Assembly: GCF_014805625.2 (NCBI RefSeq) | Contig: NW_023998490.1 | Span: forward strand, 970,169 to 1,034,168 | DNA: 64,000 nt | DNA from: Glossina fuscipes | Lineage: Eukaryota; Arthropoda; Insecta; Diptera; Glossinidae | Reading direction: 5' to 3' | Part shown: in pieces, positions 46,805 through 60,339 of the stretch | Position numbering within the stretch: position 1 is the stretch's first letter | Layout of the letters: the number at the start of each line of letters is the position of its first letter | Notes under the pieces: generated by a model | What the model was told of the DNA's origin: nothing | Seen by the model: only the letters and a program-made list of their open reading frames with translations | Database searches by the model: none | Translations under genes and position numbers: made by a program

Positions 46805-49290
46805 GATGCGATTGTAATTAAGCAAACGGGCACTATTACTTACAGCGATATGCTGAAAAAAGTAAAAAATGATGCCTAGTTACAAAAAGTCGGTGAAAAT
46901 GTGACCAGAGTAGGGAAAAAGCGCTCAACTGGGAGACTAGTGTCAAACTAATAATTTAACAAACAAAGATCGAGTTTAAGGACCTAGTGACCTCGACGGA
47001 TGACTCAATAGCAGTCATAAATACAAGGTGCAGCAGTTTGAATATCAAGAAGGAAGCAGTCATGCCAATCAGGAAGGCATGTGCCGGCATACCAACAGCA
47101 ACTTTATCAGTCCTAACAAAAAGTGGTAAAGAGTTACTTGAAGGCGGGAAAATCAAAGTTCGTTGGGTAGTGAGCAGGATCAGAGAAAAATTTGCAGTAC
47201 TGAAATGCTATAAATGCTTCGAGGAAGGCCTGCCAGAAACTGCAGAGGAACAAAAGATAGAAGCAAGTGCTGTCTAAAATGCAGCGAAGAAGGTCACCGA
47301 GCAAGAGACTGTACTAAGAGCCCATGTTGTGGGATTTGCAAAGAACGAGGCAGCCCTCATGACCATCCACTGGCCGGCAGAAATTGCCCGGTAAATACGC
47401 GCGGCGCGAACAATAATGGACAGGTATGAAGTGCATGCAAATAAAGATAAAACACTGCCGGGCTGTACAAGAGTTGCTTGAACGTCAGAGAACTTTCGAT
47501 TGGCATAGTAGTCCTGAGTGAGCCATGTAGGGTAGGCTGCGGAAACAGGTGGGCAAAGGACAAGACTGGCACTTCTGTCTTTTGGTACTGCAGGTCACAT
47601 TCGCTAACCCTGAGATTAATCTCAGCAGGGGATGGCTACGTTGTGTTAAATAGAGAGAGGTCTACCTTTACAGCTGCTTGGGCGACTGTTTGGGGTTGCA
47701 AGTGGACGAAAGCTAAGGGAAGAATAATGGTTGAATCCCTACCCTCTCTGGCAATTCTATGACAATTCTAAACGCAAGTGATGAAAGTATGTTCAACGGA
47801 GACGGTCGCGGCATGGCCAGCAGTGCATTGACCTTGCGTATAGAATGGGTTATTAGCAACATATATACCCACAGTGACTACGTAGCAATAATCTGGGAAC
47901 TACAGCAGAACCAGCGGGCGAACAGGGTGAAGCTTCTCTTAGGGGTCCCAGAAACCAGAGTCTCTAGACGAAGAACTCTTCGAGCATACGTTGGAAGAAG
48001 CAGCGCCCAGAAACTCGGCACAGGCTTCCGCTGCGGAGGTTATAGCACGGATTATAAAAGACTGAGAGAATTCAATGAGAAGTCCTTGTTCTATAAAAGC
48101 GAGGAGCCAGTATACAGGTGGGCAGACAAGATAGTCGAACTAAGGGTTCAATGTAACTCAGAACTAAGAGTAGTTCAAATTCAGGCAAAGTCTTTTTAAA
48201 AGAACGATAATAGTTAGCAAGAGAAACTGCCTCCAGAACCTGATTAACGAGATAAATAAGGAACCATGGGGTATGGCATATAAGTTGGTAATGAAGAAGC
48301 TAAAAGGAGCAGAAGCCGAATAAGCCGTCGCATGAAGCAAATGCATACCGCCCTATTTGTCTATTGGACACGATAGACAAGGTATATGGAAAGATCATTC
48401 GAAATCCTTTAGAAGAATCACTGGAGATCTCTAAAGGGCTGTCGGACTTCTAATTCGGCTTCAGGAAAAAGAAAAGCCCAATGGATGCAATAAAGGCGGT
48501 TACGAATATTGCAGCAGAACCGATAAAAGGAACAGGTTGGAGAATTGGACATTAAAAATCTAACCGTGTCTTATAAATATAGTGAGTAGATATTTTACTG
48601 GCCGAAAACTTCGATACGATTCGAATAAAGGGTGCAGAGAAAGGTTGATCACTGGAGGGGTACCTCAGGAATCAGCCCTAGGCCCTACATTATGGAATGT
48701 AATGTGCGACGATATCCTGAGACTACCTCTTCCAGAGGGAGCATCCGTCATGAGTTTTGCTGACGATATAGCGATAACTATCGTGGCAAAAACTTTTGAG
48801 GGAATTACCACTATAGCGAATAAAACCGCCGAAATGATTAAGAGGTGGTTGCGGTCAGTGGACTTAGATCTGGCGGAAGAAAAAACAGAAGCGGTATTAA
48901 TGTTTTCTAGGAAGAAAATTAAGAAAGCGACCAACCAAGTGGGAGATAGCAGGATACAGTCACAAGAAGCCATAAAATAGCTAGAAGTGATGATCGACTG
49001 CAGACTTTCGTTCAAACGGCATCTGCAATACAAGGGCGAAAAGGCAGCGAAGGTAGCAAAGTCTGCCTGGAAAGCTGATCGCAGAAGTGGTAACTGCGAC
49101 ATTAATGCATGGCTCTTCGATGTGGAAAAAGGCCCTCGCTACACCTACCCTCCCTGTGAAGGTGTACCTAAATGGTCGTGCCATGGGGCGGGGAATAGCA
49201 AGGGTGGTTTTTAGCGGTTTAAAGTCTCGCACTACCGTGATGGGCGTTTGTTGATGGTTTTCACCTCGCAAAAAAAGAAAAAACAGATTT
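46805..49290 (+). mobile_element. R1-clade LINE, decayed (about 2.5 kb)
   Basis: Broken frames run in R1 order. A gag-type start reads DAIVIKQTGTITYSDMLKKV near 46808. CCHC zinc knuckles follow near 47205-47400 (KCYKCFEEG, then CLKCSEEGHRARDC and CCGICKERG). An ORF2 start reads MKCMQIKI near 47427 and joins RELSIGIVVLSEP of the endonuclease. The reverse transcriptase has FGFRKKKSPMDAI near 48463, GGVPQESALGPTLWN near 48657 and the catalytic FADDIA near 48756. Stops, frameshifts and a large gap between endonuclease and polymerase show it is dead. The 5' end is missing and no clear target duplication is seen. Confidence 0.88.
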
Positions 49291-50429
49291 GAGTGAGACG
49301 GCTTGAAAAGCACTTAGTTTCAAATTTATTTTCTGGCTCGTGAATACCCCTTTCGTTGGTATTCCATTTGAAGATCAACACTCTTTGCTGGACGTACGTC
49401 TTTTTTTAAGCTATGTAAATCGTATACAATTTTCTAGTCTTAATAAAAGCTCCCTCTATACATTATTTTTATAGATTGTCTACTGTGTGTCAGCCTATTG
49501 GTTTACACTACATCGGATCGCTTGTAGTATTTACATCTTTTAGTAGTAAATGGAAATATACAACTCAGCTAAAAGTATAATTATCTTAGTTGCATGATTG
49601 AGAAAAATGAAATTTTATTATTTTGTCGCCATCGCCTTTCCAATGGTGTGTAAAATAACAGACATTTCCGAAAGTTATTTTTTGTTTGCCAGCCCATTTA
49701 AATGTAAATGTGAACGTTAATCTTATTTAATTTATATTATAATTAATATTTGAAAAATTAATTACAAACATTATTCAAACAAAAATACGTGAAATAACTT
49801 TTAACGATATTTACTATATATGTTTGTCTGCCGTCGTGCATAGTCATTCAGTTGAAAGTACAGACACTTTCAAATGAACTTTCAACTGCCAAAGTGGTTA
49901 AACAAATTAAACCTCAGCATAATCCCGTTAATTAACATATAAACGTAGACACAAACTTATTCGCATTCATTTGCTTATGTATGCTATGTACATAAATTTA
50001 CGGAAACATATAGATGTACTTCTACATTGTGAATGTGATTCCTGTACACGTACAGACGCTAAAGTAAACCATGCCTTTTTATGTTTTCACCAAAATAAAG
50101 AAGAGTTACGAGCTTAGAGTTCAAAGTACTTAATTATAATAATTAAAAACTTCACTATGCACATACACTCTCATACCTACACATATACATTTCGATACTT
50201 TCACAACTTTAAATTCAACCACAACCAAGTGAGAAATATTTCGTTGACAAATGCTAAAAAAGTTTCCTACTAACAAAGATAAACGCGTCTGAAGAAAAAT
50301 TTTTAGAAAAACGATTAAAAAAGTCGCTTTAAAACGAATTCAGTATACTCCTCATATACCCGTAAGTGAATATATGAACTAACAAGAAGATAGACGAGGA
50401 GAGATACGGTATAATTAAATATATAGTTA
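49291..50429. other. Intergenic stretch, nothing recognised
   Basis: AT-rich with no coding signal. Confidence 0.5.
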
Positions 50430-50720
50430 CGTATGTGAATGCCGGCGGACGTGCCAATAAGCGGATATATATACGGATAGCTGAATATCTAGGCGGACGG
50501 ATGTGTAGACGGGCGGATGGGTATATAGGTGGACGGACTTGTAGATGGATGATTGTATAGACGGACGAATGCATAGACACATGGATACGTAAACAAGTGA
50601 GTATAGAGACGTAGGAGCGTATAGATGGATAGATGGTCGAACGGGGATCAATGTGTATATTGAAGAGTGTATAGAGCGAACGCCTTAGAAACTGGTCTGC
50701 ATGCAGCCAGGTGGGCTTAC
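50430..50720. repeat. Degenerate 16-18-bp minisatellite
   Basis: Diverged tandem units resemble CGGACGGATGTGTAGA, for example GGTGGACGGACTTGTAGA, TGGATGATTGTATAGA and CGGACGAATGCATAGA. Because the units rarely contain stops on the minus strand, they create long but meaningless frames there (50329-50787 and 50427-50651). Confidence 0.8.
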
Positions 50721-52049
50721 GAACGGACAAGCGTAAAAACGGGCGAGCGGAAAGGTTTAGAAAGAAGAGGACCGAAACAGGCAACAATCTTTTTTTAATT
50801 TTTTAAAAATTGTGGGTATTACGGTTAATTTCAAAGCTTGTAATGTAAAGTAAGCTTTTAAAGTAAAAATATCTCCTTTCGATCTTAATTTTTACAATCA
50901 AGCGTCTGTCAATGAGAGCCGATGGAAAGGCAAACAGAGGGTCATGACTCAAGTCGACTTAAAATCCGTTATGAAGTCTTTCGTAAATGTTTTGCGGTGT
51001 CACAAAAGTACAGATAGTGGGCTTTTTTTTATAGACGTGCTTTGTGAATAAAAACTTCAGTTTATTAGTCAACGCAACTATTTTCACTGGGTTAAAAGAT
51101 CTCAAATGGGTCTGCCGTTCCTTCGTAGCACTAACAACAGCACTACCTTTTTCGGTAGGTCTTGACAGTTTCGTCGGCCCGAAAACTGAAAGTTAATAGA
51201 ATTATTTGGTTCGCACTGAGAAAAAGTTGTTGCTATATACACCGGTATTCTAAATGATCTCACTGCGGCATCACAAATCGCAAGCAGCTTTATTAATTTC
51301 TTATAACTTGCCACCGGTCACAGACTATGACGGCCTAACCTGGATTTAAAAACCTAGTTGATTGTTGTCGTTTCCTCAAGTCCTTGCATACCGTAGCGCG
51401 GATCATAGTGTTGACCTGAATAGCGAAAATATAAGAATCGCAAAAATATGAGTACTTATAATAGTAAACAGCGTCTTGAGTGGGTTCTTTCATTCAACTC
51501 TTGACAGCATAGGTAGTCTTGGCACATCTGGCAGTTGGGATTCCGAAAAATAAATGTTAGTGCGCGAAATGTCGTGTTTCAAGAGCCCTCACCGTTGAGA
51601 AAACTAAAATTAAAGAAACACGAACGTTCAGTTTTTAAATCATGGCAGATATCGATTTCGCAATCATGCAACTAAATTCTTAAGAACTATGTGAATCCAT
51701 TAACACATGAGTTTGAAAGGAAATTTTCTCACCGGCAAAAATATGTTATTATTATTATAATATATTTAGGCCAATTAAATAAATTCTGGGACTAAAAAAG
51801 TGGAGAGAGTTTAGCAACCAAGACTGTCCGCTCCTTTTTTTTTAAAGGCAGAATAGGTTTGCCTAGTCCAGTTACTTTCATAAAGCTAAATATTTTATTG
51901 AAGTGTTATTTTCCAGTTACTTTCAAGAAGCCCAAAGAATTAGATGCCCGGAGCTCTTGTCTTCGAATATTGGAAAGATTTCGGCATACACAGCTTGTAT
52001 GTTTAACCGTAAGACTTTGTCCGCAATTGTAAATTTGAGGAGTAGACTT
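50721..52049. other. Intergenic stretch, nothing recognised
   Basis: No motif-bearing frame. The minus-strand frame at 51102-51314 is unconvincing. Confidence 0.45.
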
Positions 52050-52300
52050 TTAAGGATCCATTGGCGTATAGCAATAACCACGACGGTTTTTTTCCAATGT
52101 CTTGATCTTTATTTCGTTGGCATCGATGGGATGTATAGCCCGAATGAGATTAGGATTAACAAGTTTGCATTGTGAATGATCGATTGTACCATGGTCGATT
52201 TGTTCGTCAATTTTCTTTTTGATTTTTATTCTAATATACCTTTGAAGGTCCAAAATTTCGATTGTGCTGTCAATAATTAAAGGTGGCGAAGCTGCGGAAT
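52050..52300 (-). other. Exon-like frame downstream of the histone-fold remnant
   Basis: On the minus strand an acceptor-like CCGCAG near 52294 is followed by an open frame starting SPPLIIDSTIEILDLQRYIR and ending at a stop near 52050. It is rich in Ile, Lys and Asp. I do not recognise it. It lies in the same orientation as 52393-52581 and could be its second exon, but the upstream frame has already stopped. Confidence 0.25.
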
Positions 52301-52392
52301 GGCTGAAAAGTACGTTCCCTCCCGTTTTAAAGGGACCAGCACGGCTCGGCACGTGTAAGTGATTACGTATTTCTTACTTTATTAGCGGTGTT

Positions 52393-52581
52393 TCAGTTGA
52401 AATTCAGAGGATTGTGGATAGCTTTCATGGCCGACAAAATATCTGTGGCTTGAAGAACGGTTCTACCTTCATTTGTAAGCGCTGAAGCGATTTCGTGCAG
52501 GATATAAATGACGCGGGACCGACCTGTAGCACCTCTTATCACATAGCCACGGGAGAGGTCATCACTTTTAGAATTGCCCAT
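52393..52581 (-). pseudogene. Possible histone-fold fragment, POLE3/Chrac-14-like
   Basis: A 62-residue ATG-started frame ends IASALTNEGRTVLQATDILSAM plus nine residues (shown in two parts here: IASALTNEGRT and VLQATDILSAM). The pattern of a long helix, a short loop with a basic residue, then T-x-x-x-D-[IV]-L-x-A-M matches the second half of the histone fold in DNA polymerase epsilon subunit 3 (Chrac-14 in flies). That protein pairs with another histone-fold subunit in replication and chromatin remodelling. The first helix is not recognisable and the C-terminal helix stops early, so it looks like a fragment. The resemblance is short, and chance or another histone-fold family remains possible. 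Confidence 0.35.
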
Positions 52582-52599
52582 AAGAGAAGATGCTAACCG

Positions 52600-55500
52600 T
52601 TATTTCCCAAATAGTGAATTTTCTCAGCATAATTTCAGATACGTTCTGTTTTCTATTTTGACAATGAAATATCAAGAGAGTTGGCGTTTAAAGCGTAGCT
52701 TGATTTAAATTCTGAATTTTTTGCGCCGTTTGGGAAGAAATGTGATTTATGTTTTATTCAAGAAAGAACTTAACCTTACTTCTTGTGATTTTTATGCTTA
52801 CAGCAAAGATAATCGATTTCAAACAACTTATATTATTTTAAGTCAATTATGTAGCACAGAAACTGCTTCACGAGGTGTCGTTCGGTGATCACGATCTTAT
52901 TCAAGCATTTCCACGATTCAATTAGCGTATGTATAGTTAATGTTTTCTATTTTTTACTCGTCAAATGTCTTCGCAATGACTATTGTATTTTGACAATTGT
53001 ATTTGGGTCTTCATCATATTGAATCTGAAAATTATTGCATTACAAATATACGGAAGGTAAGACTTTACGATCGGAAACGACTACAAACAATTTTTTCCCG
53101 AAAAGTCGGGAAATGTGTTACTTTTCTTGTTCGGAAGTAAAATCTTTGTTCTCATATTTTATCATTTCATTTAATAAACACCTTTCGAGGAATTAAAATC
53201 GTAAATATAATATATCGGATAGGGGTTTGATTTCCACTTGAAACAACTTGGTTACCACCGTAGCAGATATTAATATTTCCAACACAATGTGAAGGATTTT
53301 TTTTCTATTTTCTAGAAAACGTGACTATTAGACCGTTAAGGTGGACTGTCAGAAGGACCTTCATGTTTATAACTAAATTTTTTCATATTTAAACTACTGT
53401 TGAAGAAAACAGTTTGAATGTTTTGCTCTTGCATGTAAGTAAACCGTATATCAACGTAATTATGCCTAGTTAAAGTAACGTAAGCAAGTCTTCTTTGCTT
53501 TTTTTGACCTCCTTGCCATTACAATGCTTGATCCGTCCATCAGCAAGTTTATTTCTCTTTCTCTCTCCCTCCTCCGTTATTTGCGAAGCGTTAGAAACTT
53601 AGCTTAAGCATATGAATGTGAATATATTTTGTATAATACACGAAGGACATTAGATTGAATGGCAAGTATGCCTGTGTGTGTACGCTTTACTATGTATTTA
53701 TCTTACATATTTGTTGGCTTAACATGTTTGGCTGGTGGTGTAGCTTAGTTGGCTTGTTCTTTGGTTGTATGGTTGGTTTACTTCATATGTTGGAATTAAA
53801 AATTACGAGTGTATGCAAAGTAAGGGAACCTGTTGAGATTTTGGGAATTCCCCAAGCAAATAACATATTCACATATTGTTATGTTAGGCTCAACCAGCCA
53901 AACAACTAACCAACCAAACAACCAACCAACCAACCAGCCAAACAAGCAAACAGATGAACACGAGAGTAAAAACGGGCAACGAATCTATTTTGCAGACAGA
54001 CTCAACAAAAATAAGTTTCTAACTAAGATTCTTTTACATAAGAGCAAGAGAGCAAGACAAGATGAGAATCATTTGATGTTCTACTTGTATTTTACGTGGT
54101 ATATATTCGTATCTGTCAAAAAAAAAAAAAAAAAAAAAAACTTCGGGCGGTTTATGATTTATCATCAATGCTTATACAAGAGCTATATGTAAATATGTTT
54201 AGTACGCAAAGATATTTATATTTGTGTTTCATATTCTTGCGGAGGCTTTAATGACATCGTAACGCATTTTCTCTCTTTTTCTTTGCTTTTTTTTTGTGTC
54301 TTATAATAAAAACTTTTTATTTATTTGAAATGTTTGCATAGCTTTATACTTCAATTAATTTAATATGACAGGTTTTGGTTAAGAATTTGATTAAATTCAT
54401 TACGTGTGGCCTGAAGGTAAATTGTTAGTTCCTTGAAGTTATTATTTGTTGGTTTTTTCCTAAATTTCGAAAACGTTACTTATGCAAAATTCAAAAACCT
54501 CTTGTAAATAAAGCAAAAGGAATACATTTGAATTGTTTCGGAGGATGTAGGTTTGTCTGCCTTTCCTCCTTTTGTTGAGGTTTTTTACAAATGACTGCAC
54601 TTTTTCTTTTTACTTTTTTTGTTTCTCTAACTTTGAACAGAGGACTCATGTGTGTGTTAATATTTTAACACTTTCATCATCAATGTTATTGAGCGTAATT
54701 CCTATTGTGTTTGTTTAGTGTTAGGTTTCGCCGCAAATGTAATGCTTTTTAGTAAATTAAAAAAGTGTGTTGCAAAAGTATGCATCATATTCGGAATTTA
54801 TAATTTTTTTTTGCGAGCATAGTGTACCGGCGAGAGAGAAAACATGATTTCATAGGAAGTTTGTAGCAGTTAGTACACTCAGGTTGAATGACAAGTGCAT
54901 ACGCAAGCATTAAATCGGTTATTCATTTCTCAAAATTAATAATAACTTCCTCCTTAACTTCCCCCTTAACTTCATTGCATTTGATTACAATAAATTCAAC
55001 AATACTTTACTTCCAGCGTATTTTGCTTTCTAAACCAAGCTAAACTTTCACACCATAGTTAAATTCTTGAAATTGTGAACCTCGTACGGTTACGCACTCT
55101 TCTAAGTTTAGTTAAAGAGTAATTGTTAAAATAAATAAATGACAAATATGTTATAATAATTGAATTATTATTCCTTAGGTTCTAATTACACATGTACTCA
55201 CGACACCCTTTGTTTTTAATATGCTAGTAAAAGCTGAGATAAGATGAAACATGGAATTCTAATCTGAGAAGAAAAAAGACGCGTTTTCATACCACCAGCT
55301 ACGTCAACTTTATTCGTCAATAGTTTCTCCAACACATCAATATGCGCCATTCCATTCTTAGTTTAAAACACACACGCAAACGAAATTTCGGGTCAGCAAT
55401 CGTTTGTGACAGCAAACAATCCCATTTGGTAAGAATCTCTTCGTTGTTTTCTTCTCATCAGACGTCGCTTTACACTTTGCCCACTTTGCCCATTCTTCGG

Positions 55501-57849
55501 TTTGATAGGGCTTAAGGTTGGCTTCCAAGTTTCTGGAAAAAAGCACGTATGGGGTAAACACATCCGTTCGGTAAAGCCATGACTGAATTCAACTTTTTGA
55601 TGATTTGAGGCATTGTTCACGAACCCACGTCCTGCGCTCTTACGATGTTGGCGTTAATTCAGTTTCAGCAAATTGCATAAATATTCTTAACCTCAGGTAG
55701 AATTGATGGCAGACAATTCCATTATTTCGCGATGATGTTTATCAAACTAGTTGGGTCGTTACTTTTTGGGTTGCTTTGTAAAGTTGTCTTTATTGATACT
55801 TTTTATTGTTACTTACTTTTAGATGAGAAATCTCTCTCAGAAGATGTTCCCTATATATGCAAGCATGGCGACGGTTTGTGTACTTGCATGAATTCGAGTT
55901 ACATATACTTTACCTTTACCTTGGCGTTAAATCATCGGTTCTTATACAGTACAATCGAATAGCCTTAAACTTTTCCTATATTGCATTAAAGGCTTCGAAG
56001 AAGAATTACAAGACTTCAGGATACGTGGTGTGCTTCTCGAATCTTACTCGAATGTTTAGTGTAATGCTACATTAGTTGCGTAATGACAAATTGCCGACTG
56101 CTCCGAAACCACTTCACAACCGCATGTTACGAAGCGGGATCATAAGATTCGAAGAAGACAGAGTAAGCTTTATTCGTACAATCGCAGAAAGCATTAATCG
56201 AGACTTTGCAATTAGTCCGATCTTCTATGAAATACAGTCTTGAAAGGTGTTCATTATCGTTATATATGCAAAGGTAGTTGTTTTTGTGCATCATAGAACA
56301 CAAATCAAGGCTGTCCGAAATAAAATCTTCACTTGCAGGCGAAAGTGAGCTTAAATCCTTTGATTAACTTATAATTCAATGCATGTGGTACCCGCGTTAG
56401 ATAACGAAAGCCAAAATTTGAAGCATACTTTTCAAATTGTTGAAGAAAGTGTCTATTATTCAGAAATAGATTTAGCGGGTGCATGCACCACAACAGCGAG
56501 CCGATTTAAAAAATGCCTTATAAGTATTGCGTAGATTACACGAATTCAATCCTTTAGTTATCGTTCCGAACAGATTATCACGTCATTCCTCTAAGAATCT
56601 TCTTTACGTCATTTAATATTGACTTTAACAAAATTTGATGCAGGATACTTAAGCTAGTTCTATAGGCTAAATGTAGTCATATATTATGCGTTTTTGTTAT
56701 TTTTCCCCTACACTGGTGTCGTTGTGTTTCAATTTCCTTTACATAGGAAAAAAGGAAAGCATAGAGAGCAAATAAAGTACGAGTTGATGGCACTTTGATT
56801 AAAATACGTGTTTTGCTTAAAAAATTGATGCTTGATTTATTTCCACTCTCTGACACTTTTTTTTCCTTTCGTTCATCTGCTCTTTTATAAAGCAGAGTAT
56901 ATCCCTAAGTTTTATCGTTTCTGATATGGCCAGAAGTGCAAATGCTTATAATCTAAGGGCGTAAATCAAACCATTTGTTGCTGCTGATATTGTGAAGCAA
57001 ATCACTTGTGAAGAATGGCTTGCAAACTTACTATTTACACACAAATATACACAAGCATACATGGTTATATAAATAAATACAAAGGAATACTCAGTTTAGA
57101 ATAATATCATCATCTGAATAGCACTTGTAGTAATTAACAAGATGGTCTCCAGGGAGTTTTTGTTGTATCCTGTTATTGTAATAAGTAGTGTTAGTGCGTA
57201 GTCTCAACGCAAGGGCAGGCATCGAATTAAAGGAAAATCTTTTAAACAGTATCTGTACTGAATTCCATCATCATCATCAGCTTTCTAATCATTTCAGGCA
57301 ATTATATGTGAAGTGTTGAAGTTGGCAATGAAGAGGGAATGAAAAAATAATACCGTTTATCTAGTACACCATGCCATGAAACTGTGCTCGTAAGCGATAC
57401 TTATATAAACATATGAGCTTGCATAACAATTTGATCGTAAGTTTTTCTTTCTTTCTTTTTCTATTCTGTACTTCACTGCCATTGAAGCATGTAATTACTA
57501 ATATTAGTCAATGGTGTAAAGATTTCAGATTTATTAGTAATTTAGCAATAATGCGGTCCCATATTAGTGTTTCATATAGCGTATGAAGTTTTTTTTCCTT
57601 CTTTTAAATTATTATAATCAAATTTTCTTTTTATATTTCAATATTAATTAACGATGAAATCATATTGATTGGTCCCAAACAGTACGCGCTACATACACAT
57701 ATATGAGCACGATCCACGTTGTGTGCAATGAAAAATTACGAGTCAATATCAAAACTTAAAATATGGGCAACATCTGCTGCAAATCTTATTTAGTGGTGCG
57801 TTTTCTTTATTATCAATGCTATAAATTAGGTGCTTGCATATATTTTGAT
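52600..57849. other. Long AT-rich intergenic stretch
   Basis: No supported gene. It holds a CCAA/AACC-type simple repeat at about 53884-53950, which explains the frame at 53833-54192, and a poly-A run at about 54119-54140. Minus-strand frames at 55358-55620 and plus-strand frames at 55732-56075 have no recognisable motif. Confidence 0.5.
53884..53950. repeat. (CCAA)n-type simple repeat
   Basis: Repeated CAACCAAC and CAGCCAAA units. They translate as Asn/Gln/Pro/Thr-rich nonsense. Confidence 0.85.
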
Positions 57850-58470
57850 CATTTTTTTCACTTAAAAAAGGCATTTATTGGGGAAAATTGGTGCAATACA
57901 TATTAAACAAAATGTTTTCCGTCATTTTTGCAATTTTTTCACATCTTTCTGAGAACGTACCGATACCCTGTCGAAAGAACGATCTTAGTTTGGCAGCGAT
58001 TCAGTCATTGACCCTTTTTTGGTTTTTTTCCGCATTTCTAAACCGCGTGCCAGCGGGGTCATGCAAGAGGGTGAACTTCCGTCTTTTAACGGCTATTGCT
58101 GTTCTGTTTTGCAACAATACATCGCTCAATTTATTCAATTGACGTCGGTTGACATAGGCACTAACAGTTCCATTCAATTTCTCTTGCTCGTAATACACCG
58201 CACCGTGCTGATCCCGACGTTTGCACCATACAATTTTATGACCACGTCAATGTGGATATAAATTTTCACTCAATTCGTATGGTAGCCATTTTCTTTCCTC
58301 TTAGATCTTTTCTATCATATGTAAAAGTCTAGAGATAGTTGATTCATCGATTGCTAAGCTGCTCCAAAGTTCTTTACAAGTTTGAGCTGGCCATTCGTCT
58401 AATAAGTCTTCCAATTCGTTGTCTTCGAATATTCTTGGTCCTCCAAGCTGTTCCTTGGCATTGAACTACG
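57850..58470 (-). mobile_element. Mariner transposon ruin, minus strand
   Basis: Minus-strand pieces in mariner order: GPRIFEDNELEDLLDEWPAQ, then STISRLLHMIEKI, a stop, KWLPYELSEN, and after a deletion VYYEQEKLNGTVSAYVNRRQ. LLHDPAGTRF follows in place of the catalytic LLHDNARPH block, then SFFRQGI and SERCEKIAK near the C-terminus. The first catalytic Asp region is deleted and several stops are present. The C-terminal sequence and 3' DNA (AATAAATGCCTTTTT) closely resemble the ruin at 17150-18010, so both belong to one subfamily. That subfamily is distinct from the copy at 27502-28285. Confidence 0.8.
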
Positions 58471-60339
58471 TTTAAACCATTAGAAACAAAACTGACAGCG
58501 GATTTCTTCAAGCCAAACAACAAAAGTAATCTATGTCAAAAATTCAATTTTGAACGCTTCACGATTAGCGTCCGTCCGTATACACTGAAAAATTCAATAA
58601 TGCTAACTGGAAAAGTGTTACTGTATAAAGAGAGGACGGTCACAATAATCGAATTTAACCGTTGCGTACACTGATACATTGCACACTGATTACTTGATCA
58701 TTTTCACATATAGAAGTCGGAGATCAAAATACATGCAGGCACCTAATACCAACAAAAAAAAAATAAAACCAAAACTAAACAATTACAATAAGTCGAGCTA
58801 CTTCAACCTGGCACGATAAAATTCTACTATTGCAAACGCTTCCGTTTGCACTACGATCAGAAGGTTTAAATAAAAAATACATTTTTTTGCTTAGAATTCT
58901 TTATGGTACGGTCTATAGAATAAAAAGTATTGAATGGGTTAAAGTCCTGGCAATTTAACAAGCAAATTTAATATGGGTTGTCATGGGAAGGTTTCAACAA
59001 CATTTCTCCGCTAATTATGTTAAAAAAAAAAAAATCAATGCAGAACAATATTCCAAAATAAAAAATATATTCGTAATAATTTTTTACTGCTTCTTTTTTC
59101 TGAATGGCCGAGCAACCTAGCTTCACATGGCCAGGGGCCAGAGTTTTCTGAATTGGGCAAACAACTTGCCTGCATATATTTAAAAAACAGAAGCAATAAC
59201 GTGGGGCCAAATTTAATTAAATACTTTTTTACATGCGCTGGGTGTGGTTTTGTATTTTCGCTTTTAAGATAAAAACGTATGCAAGGTGCAATCCACTGTT
59301 TACCGTAACTTAAGAATAATGAATAATTTTAGTTTTTTATAATAATGAGTGGGCGTGTTGAATTTTCTCTTAAAAAAGACTACGTGTATTCATGTCTAGA
59401 ATGTATAGAATAATCTTCAAGATTCTATTCTGATTACCTTGTGAGCTTTCAAAATTTGCTTTACTTGCTGAGTTTTTCCATTTCAGAAGATGAATAGTAG
59501 GTTCCCCCACAAAATAAATTAAGAGAATCTCTTTTTAATTTGGTTTTCTGTCGGTATGGAAGGTTCTACGTAGCGACCGGTTCATAGTGTCGTTTCATCT
59601 TTAATAAACTACATCGTTATGATCCCGTGCAGTTATCTTTGTCACAAGACTTCTGTCCTATAACTGAATTTCTTTTCCTACACTCAACATTAGGGGCTTC
59701 CAACAATCAGAAAAAATCTTCACATAAAAGTATACACATTTTAGAAAAGGCTGTTTGTCTTACGGTCTCAAAAATTATGACCTCGGTTTCAAGCTTATAA
59801 GAACGTTGGAGATTCTTGTAGGCATGCTACGGCAGGTAATGAGCACGGCTACAACACAGGGTAGACGTCAGTTTTCAAAAGCGAAAAACATTGTGTTCAT
59901 TGCTGATTACTGAGTAACAAGGTGACGGTCAGAAGGAAATGAAGAAAGAGACAATGGGAGGTAATGGTCGCGGCCTAGTGGGTGCGTGTCCAATCGGTAG
60001 ATCGGCCTTTGCCAAATAAGCATTTTCTTTAAGCAAGCCAGTCTTCGCTTAAGAGGGCAAAATGAATTTTTGCGCATCAATTTACAGAATCAAAGCCTTA
60101 GCTGAGGTCTCTTAATTCTCTATGTATCTTTATTTTTTTAACCCACAGAAAAAGAAAGAAAACAAAAACGAAAATAACCTCTTTTTTTTTTGTCAAATTT
60201 ACACTGTTTGTATAAAGATATATTTGAACGAAGTGCATTTTGAAGTACCGCACACATTCGGGTTTTAGCAAATATTGCTATATATATAACAAAGCTGAAA
60301 TCCAAAAAATCCATTTGATCGCAAATGAGAGAATTCTCT
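58471..60339. other. Intergenic stretch, nothing recognised
   Basis: AT-rich. The 80-codon minus-strand frame at 58968-59210 has no motif. Confidence 0.45.

Noticed and set aside
50329..50787. 152-codon minus-strand frame
   Set aside because: It overlies a degenerate minisatellite, so its length comes from the repeat unit.
53833..54192. 119-codon frame rich in Asn, Gln, Pro and Thr
   Set aside because: Produced by the CCAA simple repeat and ended by a poly-A run.
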